Origin: Microcoleus sp. bin38.metabat.b11b12b14.051
GTDB lineage: Bacteria; Cyanobacteriota; Cyanobacteriia; Cyanobacteriales; Microcoleaceae
Assembly (NCBI RefSeq): GCF_013299165.1
Contig: NZ_JAAFKD010000034.1
Location: 1 to 35,123, forward strand
Reading direction: 5' to 3'
Length of the DNA: 35,123 nt
The translations under genes and the position numbers were made by a program. Shown piece by piece: positions 16,701 through 23,657 of the stretch (position 1 is its first letter; the number at the start of each line of letters is the position of its first letter). The notes under the pieces were generated by a model that saw only the letters and a program-made list of their open reading frames with translations, did not search any database and was not told the DNA's origin.

Positions 16701-17682
16701 TTGCCAGATTATTTTGCGTCCCTGCCCAATTTTCGGGAAAGGCATCGGGGGTGTAAACGGATAAAGCAGCGGTGTAAGATGCGATCGCCAGTTCGATATT
16801 CTGAGCTTTCTCTCCCGTGATTCTGTCACGGTAGGCATTTGCCAGATTATTTTGCGTCTGCGCCCATTTTTCGCTTCCCGGTTCCCGATTACTTAAAACT
16901 ATTTGAAAACCTGTAATAGCAATTTCAATATTATTCGCTCTTCTCCCCAGAGGAAACTGACTAATATGAATACTCAAATTTTCAATAAGGGCGACAATAT
17001 GCTCAATTGCTTCTGGGTTTTCAGCAATTAAATTACTAGCTACTTGCTGTAAAGTTTCCGCGAAACGGTTATTAAGAAGATGTTGCCGTTGCTTGAGAAT
17101 GGGGTAAACTACCGCAACATCGCTATTGCTTTCTTGTTCTGCTTGCAATAATTCTAGGATAAAGTTTGAATACTCTTCTGGATTTCCCCCCTCAGAGTTA
17201 TCCCTATCTTCCTCCTCATCCATCCTCAAGAATTCCCCTACCTGACTGGCAAGATTCCGCAAAAAATTAGCCGCATTCTCGTTTCCTTGCTGTACTAAAG
17301 TTGCCGCTACCGCCTCGCAAGCTTGCAAAAACCCAGCATCCAGCAATTGGGAGTTATCCTGTAAAATCTGATCTTCCTCACCGCTAGGACAACTTAGCAG
17401 TTGTTTAATCAATGGCAGATAAGCAGAATTACCCTCTGCATTTTCTCCCTGGGCCCTGGTGCCCAAAGCTTGACTAATTTGAGTCGCCAATTGCTGCAAA
17501 AAAACCGCAGCATTTTGTTCGTCATCCGCCGCCATCCGACTCGCCACTTGCTGCATCACTTCAATCAAGTTTGAGTCAACTAACTCTGAGTGCTCTTGCA
17601 ACAGTTCCATTTCTTCGCCGGCGGGGCAATTCAGCAGGGATTGAATCAGGTTCAGGTATGATTGGAGGCGGTTTTCATCCAT
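13777..17682 (-). CDS. TPR-CHAT caspase-like protease
   Basis: 1301 residues. The N-terminal 240 residues contain three copies of a helical module (LIQSLLNCPAGEE, LIKQLLSCPSGEE and a diverged third). Residues about 245-660 hold nine 46-residue TPR units (NIELAIASYTNALEVYTRDA, then FPENWATTQNNLA). A coiled-coil-prone region follows to about 810. A low-complexity insert at about 860-901 precedes the C-terminal CHAT domain. The catalytic dyad is visible: His about 1100 in HFSCHGSFD and Cys about 1180 in TLSACETG. CHAT proteins are caspase/separase-like cysteine proteases. TPR-CHAT relatives act in gasdermin activation and in CRISPR type III-E (Csx29). The target here is unknown. The small acidic protein and the two-TM protein downstream are candidate partners. 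The repeats are nearly identical at DNA level, suggesting recent expansion. Confidence 0.93.
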   Translation of the reverse strand: MDENRLQSYLNLIQSLLNCPAGEEMELLQEHSELVDSNLIEVMQQVASRMAADDEQNAAVFLQQLATQISQALGTRAQGENAEGNSAYLPLIKQLLSCPSGEEDQILQDNSQLLDAGFLQACEAVAATLVQQGNENAANFLRNLASQVGEFLRMDEEEDRDNSEGGNPEEYSNFILELLQAEQESNSDVAVVYPILKQRQHLLNNRFAETLQQVASNLIAENPEAIEHIVALIENLSIHISQFPLGRRANNIEIAITGFQIVLSNREPGSEKWAQTQNNLANAYRDRITGEKAQNIELAIASYTAALSVYTPDAFPENWAGTQNNLANAYSDRIRGEKAQNIELAIASYTNALEVYTRDAFPENWAGTQNNLGEAYRNRIRGEKAQNIELAIASYTNALEVYTRDAFPEDWAMTQNNLAIAYSNRIRGEKAENIELAIASYTNALEVYTRDAFPENWATTQNNLATAYSNRIRGEKAENIELAITSYTNALEVYTRDAFPENWAATQNNLATAYYSRIRGEKAENIELAIASCTNALEVYTRDAFPQDWAMTQSNLANAYNDRIRGEKTENIELAIECYMNALEVRTRDAFPQDWAMTQNNLGSAYRYRIRGEKAENIELAIKFYRQALEVYTPSAFPLDCLITGCNLGNLAFELQDWENAIYGYETAITGVEQSRAWAASQRSKRQILENALPIYEKLVLASIHLERYHTALLTVERSKSRTLIELLDDATLEPKNSTPQQKQSLGQLRKQIASLQDFDSNEPTDTTDNSNQENRSISSKLEPLQTTTSNIETELKNRQQQLTQLITEINDPEFTLTQLVIPQLPDFTQFLDSETALIEWYLPPNPENGFHAFIVTLAAEKPPKSPLLSETSNLVPPSQSNTPNLVPPLTKGGLGGVQTQIPSEITGLKTQIQHLAFTPENRQQLDTDITTYLSDYRQKTWSQALSNRLPILAKSLHLNQLLEKLPPTIKKLILIPHRNLHLLPLHALPATRKLANNQTQTDYLLELYPNGVQYAPSSQFLDRLHQRQRPQTTKIVPLFAIENPTEDLRYTEIEVAEISSRFNPHAHILKNRAATKIAFNSEATLTKLTASHYAHFSCHGSFDSNNPMNSALVLAGEAAQTPLVSSEPPLETPEEADKSSYLTLRNGNRFRLETQCLTLKEIFATLNLPSCRLVTLSACETGLVSSVSTDEYIGLASGFLYAGATNVVSSLWSVSDFSTAFLMIRFYENLKNENLSVSQALQAAQNWLRTINRADFLTWLTNDVKIPEDKVKDIKNFVRRLPKQPFADPQYWAAFCAIGI
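14981..15101. repeat. Dispersed C/G-run repeat captured inside the CHAT coding sequence
   Basis: About 120 bp of runs such as CCCCCCCTAGCCCCCCC, TTGGTAAGGGGGGG and two ACAAGATTTG copies, in frame within the CHAT gene. It encodes a Pro/Leu/Gly segment containing LVPPLTKGGLGG, a peptide that cyanobacterial palindromic repeats typically produce when they invade genes. It lies between the coiled-coil region and the CHAT domain, where a linker tolerates it. Confidence 0.7.
15830..16900. repeat. 138-bp coding minisatellite of the TPR region
   Basis: The DNA repeats every 138 bp with few differences (GATCGCCAGTTCGATATTCT recurs once per unit), encoding 46-residue TPR units. Middle units are the most alike and outer units diverge, as expected if units were added by unequal recombination or slippage. 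Confidence 0.9.
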
Positions 17683-17862
17683 GAGGCGTGAGGTTGAAGA
17701 TTGTTGGTTTGTTTATTTGTAGCACAAATTCAAGCAGTCTCTGCTCAAGTGCGAGATTTTTTTTATTTCGGGATGGCAGATTTCGCGCTAATTTTTCGAG
17801 CTAGGATATGGCAATGTCCATTAATGTCATATCTTGCACCCATGTTTATTGGGGTTTGTTGG

Positions 17863-17930
17863 TGGGGTGGGGGCGGGTTTATTTAACCTGTCTGCTACTT
17901 TTGAAGCTGTTGGTGAACCCGCCCCTACAG
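17863..17930. repeat. Inverted GGGGGCGGGTTT element
   Basis: The arms TGGGGTGGGGGCGGGTTT and GTGAACCCGCCCCTACAG surround a 35-base loop. It is the same family as 13706-13772. The gap 17683-17984 holds no supported gene apart from this. Confidence 0.75.
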
Positions 17931-17984
17931 GATTATTGATACTGAAATTTATTGAATTATAGAATGTGCTGTCCACTGCTATAT

Positions 17985-19160
17985 TTACCATGCAAATTGT
18001 CTATTCACATATTCGGCTAATTCTAGATTGTGCGGCTGAAAATACTCGCGCAGTCGCTGTCTGACAACATCATCCGCAGGCTGATAATTACCACCGTTAT
18101 ATTGTTTGTAATCGCTGAGTTGATAATCGGGCAAATCTAAAAACTCAAAAACTTGGCTGAGTGTCGCAGCCGGATTTGCATAAAATTCTTCACTCTGCAA
18201 AATCAAAAACTGTTCTCTGGGAAAAAGTTTTATCCACTGTTTTAGGCTGCAAGCATAAAGACTTTTGTAAATGTAGTGAGAATCTTTCCAATAACTTTGA
18301 TCTGCTAAACTAACTTCGGTGGCGCCTGCGAGCAATTGCAACTCGGAATCGATCGCCACCTCAAACGTCCTGGATTCCGTACCGCGCCTCACCAGCATTT
18401 GATAGTGCGAAAAAGCGCGATCGACTGGATTTCGCAAAATTACAATCAGCTTGACTTTTGGCAAACACCCGTGCAATCTTGACGCAGCTAGCGGGTGAGT
18501 TAGATAAGTCGGAGTTGCTTCTCCAGTCAAAAAATGCTGCCCTTCTATGTGCGGCGGAAAGTGCGCTTGATACCACGCTAATCCTTTGTTGAAATGTTCG
18601 GAAAAGAAACAGATTTCTTTATTGGCCGCGGGTAAAATCTGAGGGTGTGCAGTGATATATTTGTACAGAGATGTTGTGCCGCACCTCGGAGAACCGATGA
18701 TGATGAAATCGGGTTCGCGCAATGCGGTGGAATTCCATTTTACTTGGGAGAGTTCCGGGCGAGATGCTACAGTTTGCAGGCGGACTGCGGTTTGAAAAAG
18801 GGATCTCGACTCCTGGATTTTTCCCTGCTTGCTGAGGGTCACTGCCAAGTTAATGTACGCCAATGGAAAATTTGGCAAAATCTCGATTACTTCGCGGTAA
18901 AGAGCCACCAAGCCGTCAAGGAGAGGAGAATCTTTGGGTAGGGGCGCGTACATTAACGGGAAGTAAGCGGCGGTAAAGTTTGGTTGCAGGAGAATGGCTT
19001 TTTGGTGACAGGCGACGGCTGCGGCAATTTGCCCGTTTTGTTGCAGGGCTTTGCCTAATTCGTGGTAAGCTGAGGGCGAATTGGGATTTTGGACGATCGC
19101 CTGTTCGTAAAGCGCGATCGACTCCTGCAATTTTTCGCGATCGTTTAAGCTGTTCTGCAT
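17985..19160 (-). CDS. TPR-linked PAPS-dependent sulfotransferase
   Basis: 391 residues. About 1-130 are TPR units (SPSAYHELGKALQQNGQIAA, LAYINLAVTLSKQGKIQE). The catalytic sulfotransferase domain begins near 150. The 5'-phosphosulfate loop GSPRCGTTSLYKY (156-168) and the 3'-phosphate motif LIVILRNPVDRAFSHY (238-253) are both intact. It should transfer sulfate from PAPS to a hydroxyl or amine, possibly on a polysaccharide, lipid or secondary metabolite; the acceptor is not evident. The fold is closest to the Sulfotransfer_1 / heparan-sulfate-type group. TPR fusions of this kind are common in cyanobacteria with complex exopolysaccharide. No signal peptide is seen, so it acts in the cytosol. 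The gene at 19419 encodes a probable oxygenase on the same strand and might modify the same product. Confidence 0.92.
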   Translation of the reverse strand: MQNSLNDREKLQESIALYEQAIVQNPNSPSAYHELGKALQQNGQIAAAVACHQKAILLQPNFTAAYFPLMYAPLPKDSPLLDGLVALYREVIEILPNFPLAYINLAVTLSKQGKIQESRSLFQTAVRLQTVASRPELSQVKWNSTALREPDFIIIGSPRCGTTSLYKYITAHPQILPAANKEICFFSEHFNKGLAWYQAHFPPHIEGQHFLTGEATPTYLTHPLAASRLHGCLPKVKLIVILRNPVDRAFSHYQMLVRRGTESRTFEVAIDSELQLLAGATEVSLADQSYWKDSHYIYKSLYACSLKQWIKLFPREQFLILQSEEFYANPAATLSQVFEFLDLPDYQLSDYKQYNGGNYQPADDVVRQRLREYFQPHNLELAEYVNRQFAW

Positions 19161-19188
19161 TTAAATTGTATGTTAATAAACAATCAAA

Positions 19189-19422
19189 TTATTGTGGGGT
19201 GGACTTCGACGCTGCCCAAAATATGCAATTTATCCCCATTGTTTTGGGTCTCTTTAGAAAAGATATTTGAAAGTGCCATCCTCTCGCCCAAGCTTCGCTA
19301 ATATCAAATCGGGTAGCATCTGAATTATTCATCTTTCTTTCTTCTCTCTCTGCGCCCTCTGCGTTCTCTGCGGTTAAATCACCTGACGATACAATCGGAA
19401 ACGATATAACCGCAAAACTCAT
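19189..19422 (-). CDS. Doubtful 77-residue frame spanning a dispersed repeat
   Basis: The ATG overlaps the TGA of the 283-residue gene (ATGA), which would suit coupled translation. However, the middle (TAENAEGAEREER) is simply the translation of the dispersed GCAGAGAACGCAGAG repeat at about 19338-19380. The remainder (RFDISEAWARGWHFQISFL) is not recognised. It may be a relic or chance frame; otherwise the gap between the two flanking genes is empty. Confidence 0.2.
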   Translation of the reverse strand: MSFAVISFPIVSSGDLTAENAEGAEREERKMNNSDATRFDISEAWARGWHFQISFLKRPKTMGINCIFWAASKSTPQ

Positions 19423-20270
19423 ACTGGAATCCTGTAATAACCGCGCATCATCACCTTAACATCCAAATGCTTCATATCTGCCGTAGAAGCATCATGAATC
19501 ATATTTTCAGTCGGTGCAATATAAGCCTCGCCCGGTGCAATTCTCAGCTTCACCACCGGATATTCTGGATAGCGCTGCATAAACTCACTGGTTAACTGTC
19601 GCGTCCAAAGTTTCCCAATAGGGGAATCAGAATATCCCAGCATTTCAAAAATGTCCATTTCAGTCAAATTCACAAACAAAAAATAACGGCTATCCCGCCC
19701 TAAATTCACACAAATCCGATTAGTAGCCTCGTGCTTTCTATCCAGCGACAGATTGTCCCAACTATCAGTATGCAAACCGTTGCGACAACCGCGTTTGTTA
19801 TCAATTGTCGCCGTACTCAATCCCGGCTGTCGGCCGCCCATACCGCTGATAACTGGCGGCGCATCCGACAGACAAAAAGGCTGAAAATAGTCAATTAGTC
19901 GATCGAGTATTTGCGCGCATTTTTCCTGAGATTTAAACTCAGCCACCTGTAGCGGAGTCGTTAGCGAAGCGATAGCAGCATCAGCCAACAAAGCCAAAAC
20001 ATCCGCAGGTAAACGCACAATTCCGACACCCGCATAGTGGGGCGGCGGTTCGTCTGTCCAAAGCAGTGCGGACTCTGCGGGCGTCGGTTCTCTCCAAGGT
20101 GCTCTCGGCATAAAAGCCCCTTGACAATACTGAAGGCGATCGGGCACATTGTCAACAGCTAACTGAGTGCCCGAACTCAGCCACACTCGCGGAATTTCTG
20201 ACTCTTCTTTAGCTAGAAAATCGCAATTTTGACAGCGATAAATTACTATACTTTGACGGAGACTGTACAT
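19419..20270 (-). CDS. Probable 2-oxoglutarate/Fe(II)-type oxygenase-like protein
   Basis: 283 residues. The C-terminal half shows NGLHTDSWDN (an H-x-D iron motif), then FLFVNLTEMDI, a strand KLRIAPGEAYIAPTENM, and IHDAS with the distal His, followed by KVMMRGYYR with an Arg placed to bind 2-oxoglutarate. This order fits double-stranded beta-helix dioxygenases. The family was not identified by name, so this is a motif-based inference. The N-terminus carries a CQNC pair and a further Cys that could bind metal (YRCQNCDFLA, LQYCQGAF). It lies between the sulfotransferase and the 223-residue gene on the same strand, with a repeat array upstream, and might hydroxylate a metabolite that is later sulfated. 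Confidence 0.65.
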   Translation of the reverse strand: MYSLRQSIVIYRCQNCDFLAKEESEIPRVWLSSGTQLAVDNVPDRLQYCQGAFMPRAPWREPTPAESALLWTDEPPPHYAGVGIVRLPADVLALLADAAIASLTTPLQVAEFKSQEKCAQILDRLIDYFQPFCLSDAPPVISGMGGRQPGLSTATIDNKRGCRNGLHTDSWDNLSLDRKHEATNRICVNLGRDSRYFLFVNLTEMDIFEMLGYSDSPIGKLWTRQLTSEFMQRYPEYPVVKLRIAPGEAYIAPTENMIHDASTADMKHLDVKVMMRGYYRIPV

Positions 20271-20305
20271 TATTAAATACGTATAAATCGCAATTATTAA
20301 ACTTG

Positions 20306-20535
20306 AGGTTCGTAGTAAGGACTTTAGTCCGTTCTTGAAAACATCAGGTTCGTAGTAAGGACTTTAGTCCGTTCTTGAAAACATCAGGTTCGTAGTAAGG
20401 ACTTTAGTCCGTTCCTCAAAACTCCAGGTTCGTAGTAAGGACTTTAGTCCGTTCCTCTGAGTTTGCAAAACAAGGAATAAAGTCCTGACTGCGAACTTTT
20501 GAGGGCTAAAGTCCTGACTGCGAACTTTTGACACT
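20306..20535. repeat. GGACTTTAGTCC repeat array, four direct 40-bp units plus two inverse units
   Basis: Direct units begin at 20306, 20346, 20386 and 20426 (AGGTTCGTAGTAAGGACTTT then AGTCCGTTC), exactly 40 bp apart. Two inverse half-units containing AAAGTCCTGACTGCGAAC follow to about 20535. It fills the gap between the 223- and 283-residue genes. Confidence 0.95.
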
Positions 20536-20544
20536 TCGCCAATC

Positions 20545-21216
20545 TTAGTGAGTGCAGTGAGTGCAGTGAGTGCAGTGAGAACAGTGAGAACACATCGCCC
20601 CTACCTCAAACCCTTCAGCATGGGGAAACTGCCAGAGAGTTTGTGTTAAAGTTGTGCGATCGACATTCTGGCGCAAAACAGCAGAAAAAGTCAACACGCG
20701 GGCTTCATCGTCTGTGCTTTCCACCAAAATTTCGCCCTCAGCAACCTTAATTGCATCTCGGTGCAAAATGCTGATTCCGAACATACCAGTCATCCCCAAT
20801 TCAGCCAGTTTACCCGCAATTTCATTGAGAAATTCCGAGTTATTGACAACAGCTTCTGACCGTTCAACTGCTGCCGACACAGCCTCAGTAACGCGGACAA
20901 ATTCTAAGGGAAACCAAACCCATTCACCTGATGCTTGATTTTGTTCTACCTTCCACATATACGGAATAGCATCGCCGTATTCTGCGGTTGGCTTGACATA
21001 AGCATTGTTGCCATCAAACACTTCTACCAACCTTTCATTATCCGACAGGTCAAAGTGTTTGTGAAGCAAACAAATACCCACCTGTTTTTGCAAGCCGTGA
21101 CTGCGGATAATAGCACCGAGTTCGGTCATGTTATGTTCGGCTTGTTCCAGCAGGTCTCTGGCTGTGAAAAAATGCTCTAAACTATCGAAAACATCTGGTT
21201 TGTAAGATGTCAGCAT
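20545..21216 (-). CDS. Hypothetical protein with internal duplication and Cys/His tail
   Basis: 223 residues, soluble, family not recognised. Two halves resemble each other: GLQKQVGICLLHKHF then ERLVEVFD, and GMTGMFGISILHRDA then GEILVEST, a pattern of G, six residues, LH, then E-x-LVE. An aromatic segment lies between (YMWKV, GEWVWFPLEF). The C-terminus is (Cys-Ser-His)2(Cys-Thr-His)3, encoded by five 9-bp tandem repeats (20547-20591), with the stop codon formed just after the last repeat. The tail could bind metal, or it may be a neutral by-product of repeat growth. Start at 21216. It is divergent from the acetoacetate-decarboxylase-like gene, with a 203-base shared promoter region between them. 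Confidence 0.75.
   Translation of the reverse strand: MLTSYKPDVFDSLEHFFTARDLLEQAEHNMTELGAIIRSHGLQKQVGICLLHKHFDLSDNERLVEVFDGNNAYVKPTAEYGDAIPYMWKVEQNQASGEWVWFPLEFVRVTEAVSAAVERSEAVVNNSEFLNEIAGKLAELGMTGMFGISILHRDAIKVAEGEILVESTDDEARVLTFSAVLRQNVDRTTLTQTLWQFPHAEGFEVGAMCSHCSHCTHCTHCTH
20547..20591. repeat. Five 9-bp tandem repeats encoding a Cys/His tail
   Basis: AGTGAGTGC three times, then AGTGAGAAC twice, all in frame with the minus-strand gene. Unit length nine keeps the frame whatever the copy number. Confidence 0.97.
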
Positions 21217-21419
21217 ACAGGCAATGGTTCCTTATAAATATTCACTAAGTAGACGATATTTAACTTTTGCTAAAATGTCAACTAATTGCTAGCTATTTAC
21301 AGATTAATCTTTCTTATGGGTAAATTTACTAGGATTTTATGAAAAAATACTAAAACCTGTTGCTCTTTTAAAGCCTAAGCTAAAATAAAGATAAAATATC
21401 ATACATAAAATCACTTAAA

Positions 21420-22094
21420 ATGGTATATTCACCTGCTCCTTGGCACCTGCAAGGTTATGCTGTTCAGACTTTACAATTAGTAGATGTGGCACGAGTGCGC
21501 CCCTTGGTTCCCTCTGAGTTAGAAATTGTCTCAGTATTGCCAGGAAAAACCCTAGGTGGCATTTATATATCCTCCTACGGGCTCGGTTCCGTGATGGAGT
21601 ACAATGAGTTAATTGTCGTAAGTGCGATCGCCAGTTATGCAGGAAAATGGGGCGCTTGGATTTCCCACATCTACGTAGACAATCCTAACTCAGTAGCCGG
21701 CGGGCGCGAAATTTGGAAACTTCCTAAAGAATTAGCTGAATTTAGTTGGGAAGGCAGCGATTCAGTAAAAGCATCACCGCTAGGCTACCGCGTTACAGTT
21801 AGCCAAGGAAATCTTCAACTGTGCAGTCTCAATTACAGCAAACAAAGTTTAGCCTTACCGCTACCTTTTGGCGGCAATATTTTTAGCGTTGACAGCAGCA
21901 ATTTGCTAATGTTTAAAGGAGAATTTCAGTCTCGCACTGGCTTGATTAAAGGCGAAGTAGAAATACATGAAGACAGTAATTTTGCCCGTTTAAACTTAGG
22001 TCAGCCCTTGCTCACAGTTGGCTGCGAAGATATGCGTTTAATTGCAGGTGCGCCGCAAATTGTAGGGAATAGAGCCGCTGAATTCAGTTATTAG
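21420..22094 (+). CDS. Acetoacetate decarboxylase-like (ADC superfamily) protein
   Basis: 224 residues. The signature GGREIWKLPKELAEF (95-109) matches the ADC motif GRE..G.PK, in which the first Lys (here Lys103) forms the Schiff base. In true acetoacetate decarboxylase a second Lys follows and lowers the pKa; here that position is Glu104. The protein is therefore in the superfamily but may catalyse another reaction (aldolase, hydratase or lyase-like) or bind a ligand. The N-terminal YSPAPWHLQGYAVQTLQLV and the strand LGGIYISSYG fit the family. Start ATG at 21420; the upstream sequence is A/T-rich (TAAAATAAAGATAAAATATC), and a promoter is likely but not defined. It stands alone, followed by inverted repeats. 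Confidence 0.85.
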   Translation: MVYSPAPWHLQGYAVQTLQLVDVARVRPLVPSELEIVSVLPGKTLGGIYISSYGLGSVMEYNELIVVSAIASYAGKWGAWISHIYVDNPNSVAGGREIWKLPKELAEFSWEGSDSVKASPLGYRVTVSQGNLQLCSLNYSKQSLALPLPFGGNIFSVDSSNLLMFKGEFQSRTGLIKGEVEIHEDSNFARLNLGQPLLTVGCEDMRLIAGAPQIVGNRAAEFSY

Positions 22095-22152
22095 CTGCTA
22101 AGTGCGGATATCAATAAATACCGACAGTTTCATGGCTGACTCATAGTCAGCT

Positions 22153-22344
22153 AGAAACCCGGTTTCTCCGAGTCTTGCGTTGGGTAACGATAAATCTCGG
22201 AAGAAACCGGGTTGGTGAGGCCAGGAGTCCCCACAATTCGAGCTACTGACTAATCTTGTGCAATCCTAACTTACCAAACGGCTAAAAACCCGGTTTCTAG
22301 ATGCTCGTTGCGACATCGAATCTTTTCGTGGAAACCGGGTTTTC
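22153..22344. repeat. AAACCCGGTTTCT inverted repeat pairs
   Basis: Four arms: AGAAACCCGGTTTCTCC (22153), AAGAAACCGGGTT (22201), AAAAACCCGGTTTCTAG (22284) and GGAAACCGGGTTTTC (22330). They form two consecutive hairpins between the convergent 21420 gene and the helical carotenoid protein gene. They may serve as a bidirectional terminator, although no clear T-run follows. Confidence 0.8.
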
Positions 22345-22360
22345 TTAGTAAGTCCTATTT

Positions 22361-22840
22361 TTAAATGCCAGCGCCCGGAGCGGCTTCGGCACCCATTTCT
22401 AAAACTGTACCGCGCAGAAAATCAATTTGCTTCTGAAAGTCCATGGCCTGAATCTTGCCTAATAAAGCTTTTCCGGCTTCGGGAAGTTGATAGTCTGGAG
22501 GTACGGGAATAATGGTGCCTTCGTCCATTCCTACTGCTAGAAAATACCAAAAAGCTAATTTGGTTTCTGGGCTCATCGAGCCGTACATCCGGCTGATTTC
22601 TGTATTGGCTTTTGAGGCAATGTCGCGCATTACTTGCAGTTGTTCTTCGTGGGGAAGCGGCTTGACTTGATCGAACAAGCCCTGAGCGATTTCGGAACCG
22701 GAAGCACCGGGAGCTGCTGGGGTGATTGACTTACCCATTTCGGTGTAAACAAACCACAACAAACCTAATTGATCGTCTACGCTCAAGCTCTGAATTTCTG
22801 CTTTTCCTTGGTCGTAAGCGCCGGCAGTAGTAAATGTCAT
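22361..22840 (-). CDS. Helical carotenoid protein (OCP N-terminal domain homologue)
   Basis: 159 residues, matching only the all-helical carotenoid-binding N-terminal domain of orange carotenoid protein. Family landmarks are SVDDQLGLLWFVYTEMG (the aromatic cluster that touches the carotenoid ring), LPHEEQLQVMRDIASKAN, ISRMYGSMSPETKLAFWYFL and GTIIPVPPDYQLPEAGKALL. There is no C-terminal NTF2 regulatory domain, so it is an HCP, not OCP. HCPs quench singlet oxygen, and some quench phycobilisomes, in the cytosol or at the thylakoid surface. GGAGG lies six bases before the ATG, confirming the start. No OCP, CTDH or FRP gene is visible nearby. The HCP subclade cannot be fixed without a tree. Confidence 0.93.
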   Translation of the reverse strand: MTFTTAGAYDQGKAEIQSLSVDDQLGLLWFVYTEMGKSITPAAPGASGSEIAQGLFDQVKPLPHEEQLQVMRDIASKANTEISRMYGSMSPETKLAFWYFLAVGMDEGTIIPVPPDYQLPEAGKALLGKIQAMDFQKQIDFLRGTVLEMGAEAAPGAGI

Positions 22841-23058
22841 TGAAGCCTCCAGAATAATATGTATTGCTCAGTTTTCTTATTGGGAAAACTTGTTTTTCTA
22901 CTTAATAGAAGTTAGCGAATAAATAGGGATGCGAGAATCTTGCTGAGGGTAGAGATGATCCCCGACTGTAATTAAGGATTGAGGTGAGGAATCTGTTATA
23001 AACTTTACAACTTAAGAATGATGCGATATGTCTCATGTTAATAAATTTGAGAGCGCAT

Positions 23059-23557
23059 TAGTTCGTAGTGAGGACTTCAGTCCTTCTAGATTTTTACGGA
23101 CTAAAGTCCTCACTACAAACCTGGTAATCAAGGTTCGTAGTGAGGACTTCAGTCCTTCTGAATTTTTGCGGACTAAAGTCCTCACTACAAACCTGGTAAT
23201 CAAGGTTCGTAGTGAGGACTTCAGTCCTTCTGAATTTGGATGCGGACTAAAGTCCTCACTACAAACCTGGTAATCAAGGTTCGTAGTGAGGACTTCAGTC
23301 CTTCTGAATTTTTGCGGACTAAAGTCCTCACTACAAACCTGGTAATCAAGGTTCCTAGTGAGGACTTCAGTCCTTCTGAATTTTTGCGGACTAAAGTCCT
23401 GACTACCAACCTGGTAATCAAGGTTCGTAGTGAGGACTTCAGTCCTTCTGAATTTTTGCGGACTAAAGTCCTGACTACCAACCTGGTAATCAAGGTTCGT
23501 AGTGAGGACTTCAGTCCTTCTGAATTTTTGCGGACTAAAGTCCTCACTACAAACCTT
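23059..23557. repeat. Seven-copy 72-bp hairpin array (GGACTTCAGTCC family)
   Basis: Units start at about 23059, 23131, 23203, 23277, 23349, 23421 and 23493, all 72 bp except one of 74. Each is an inverted repeat: arm GTTCGTAGTGAGGACTTC plus AGTCC, loop TTCTGAATTTTTGC, inverse arm GGACTAAAGTCC plus TCACTACAAAC, then the spacer TGGTAATCAAG. Each could form a 23-bp stem. The length divisible by three leaves false open frames on both strands. It lies between the 1045-residue gene and HCP. Nothing else was found in 22841-23058. Confidence 0.95.
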
Positions 23558-23589
23558 GTTTTGCTGTTGGAAGGAACATAAGAGGATGT

Positions 23590-23621
23590 GCAAGAAAATA
23601 GGCTGGCGTACAGCCAGCCTA
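23590..23621 (-). terminator. Rho-independent terminator of the 1045-residue gene
   Basis: On the minus strand TAGGCTGGC, a five-base loop and GCCAGCCTA form a perfect 9-bp stem followed by TTTTCTTG, about 37 bases beyond the stop codon at 23658. Confidence 0.7.
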
Positions 23622-23657
23622 GAATCAGGAGAAATTTAATTGAAACTTGTGGAAATT

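Noticed and set aside
23059..23557. Possible CRISPR array
   Set aside because: Regular spacing, but spacers are identical in every unit, each unit is a long palindrome with its own loop, and no cas genes are present.
23028..23593. Long open frames on both strands through the 72-bp array (about 186 and 113 codons)
   Set aside because: They exist only because the unit length is a multiple of three. The peptides are pure translations of the repeat, on both strands, with no ribosome-binding site.
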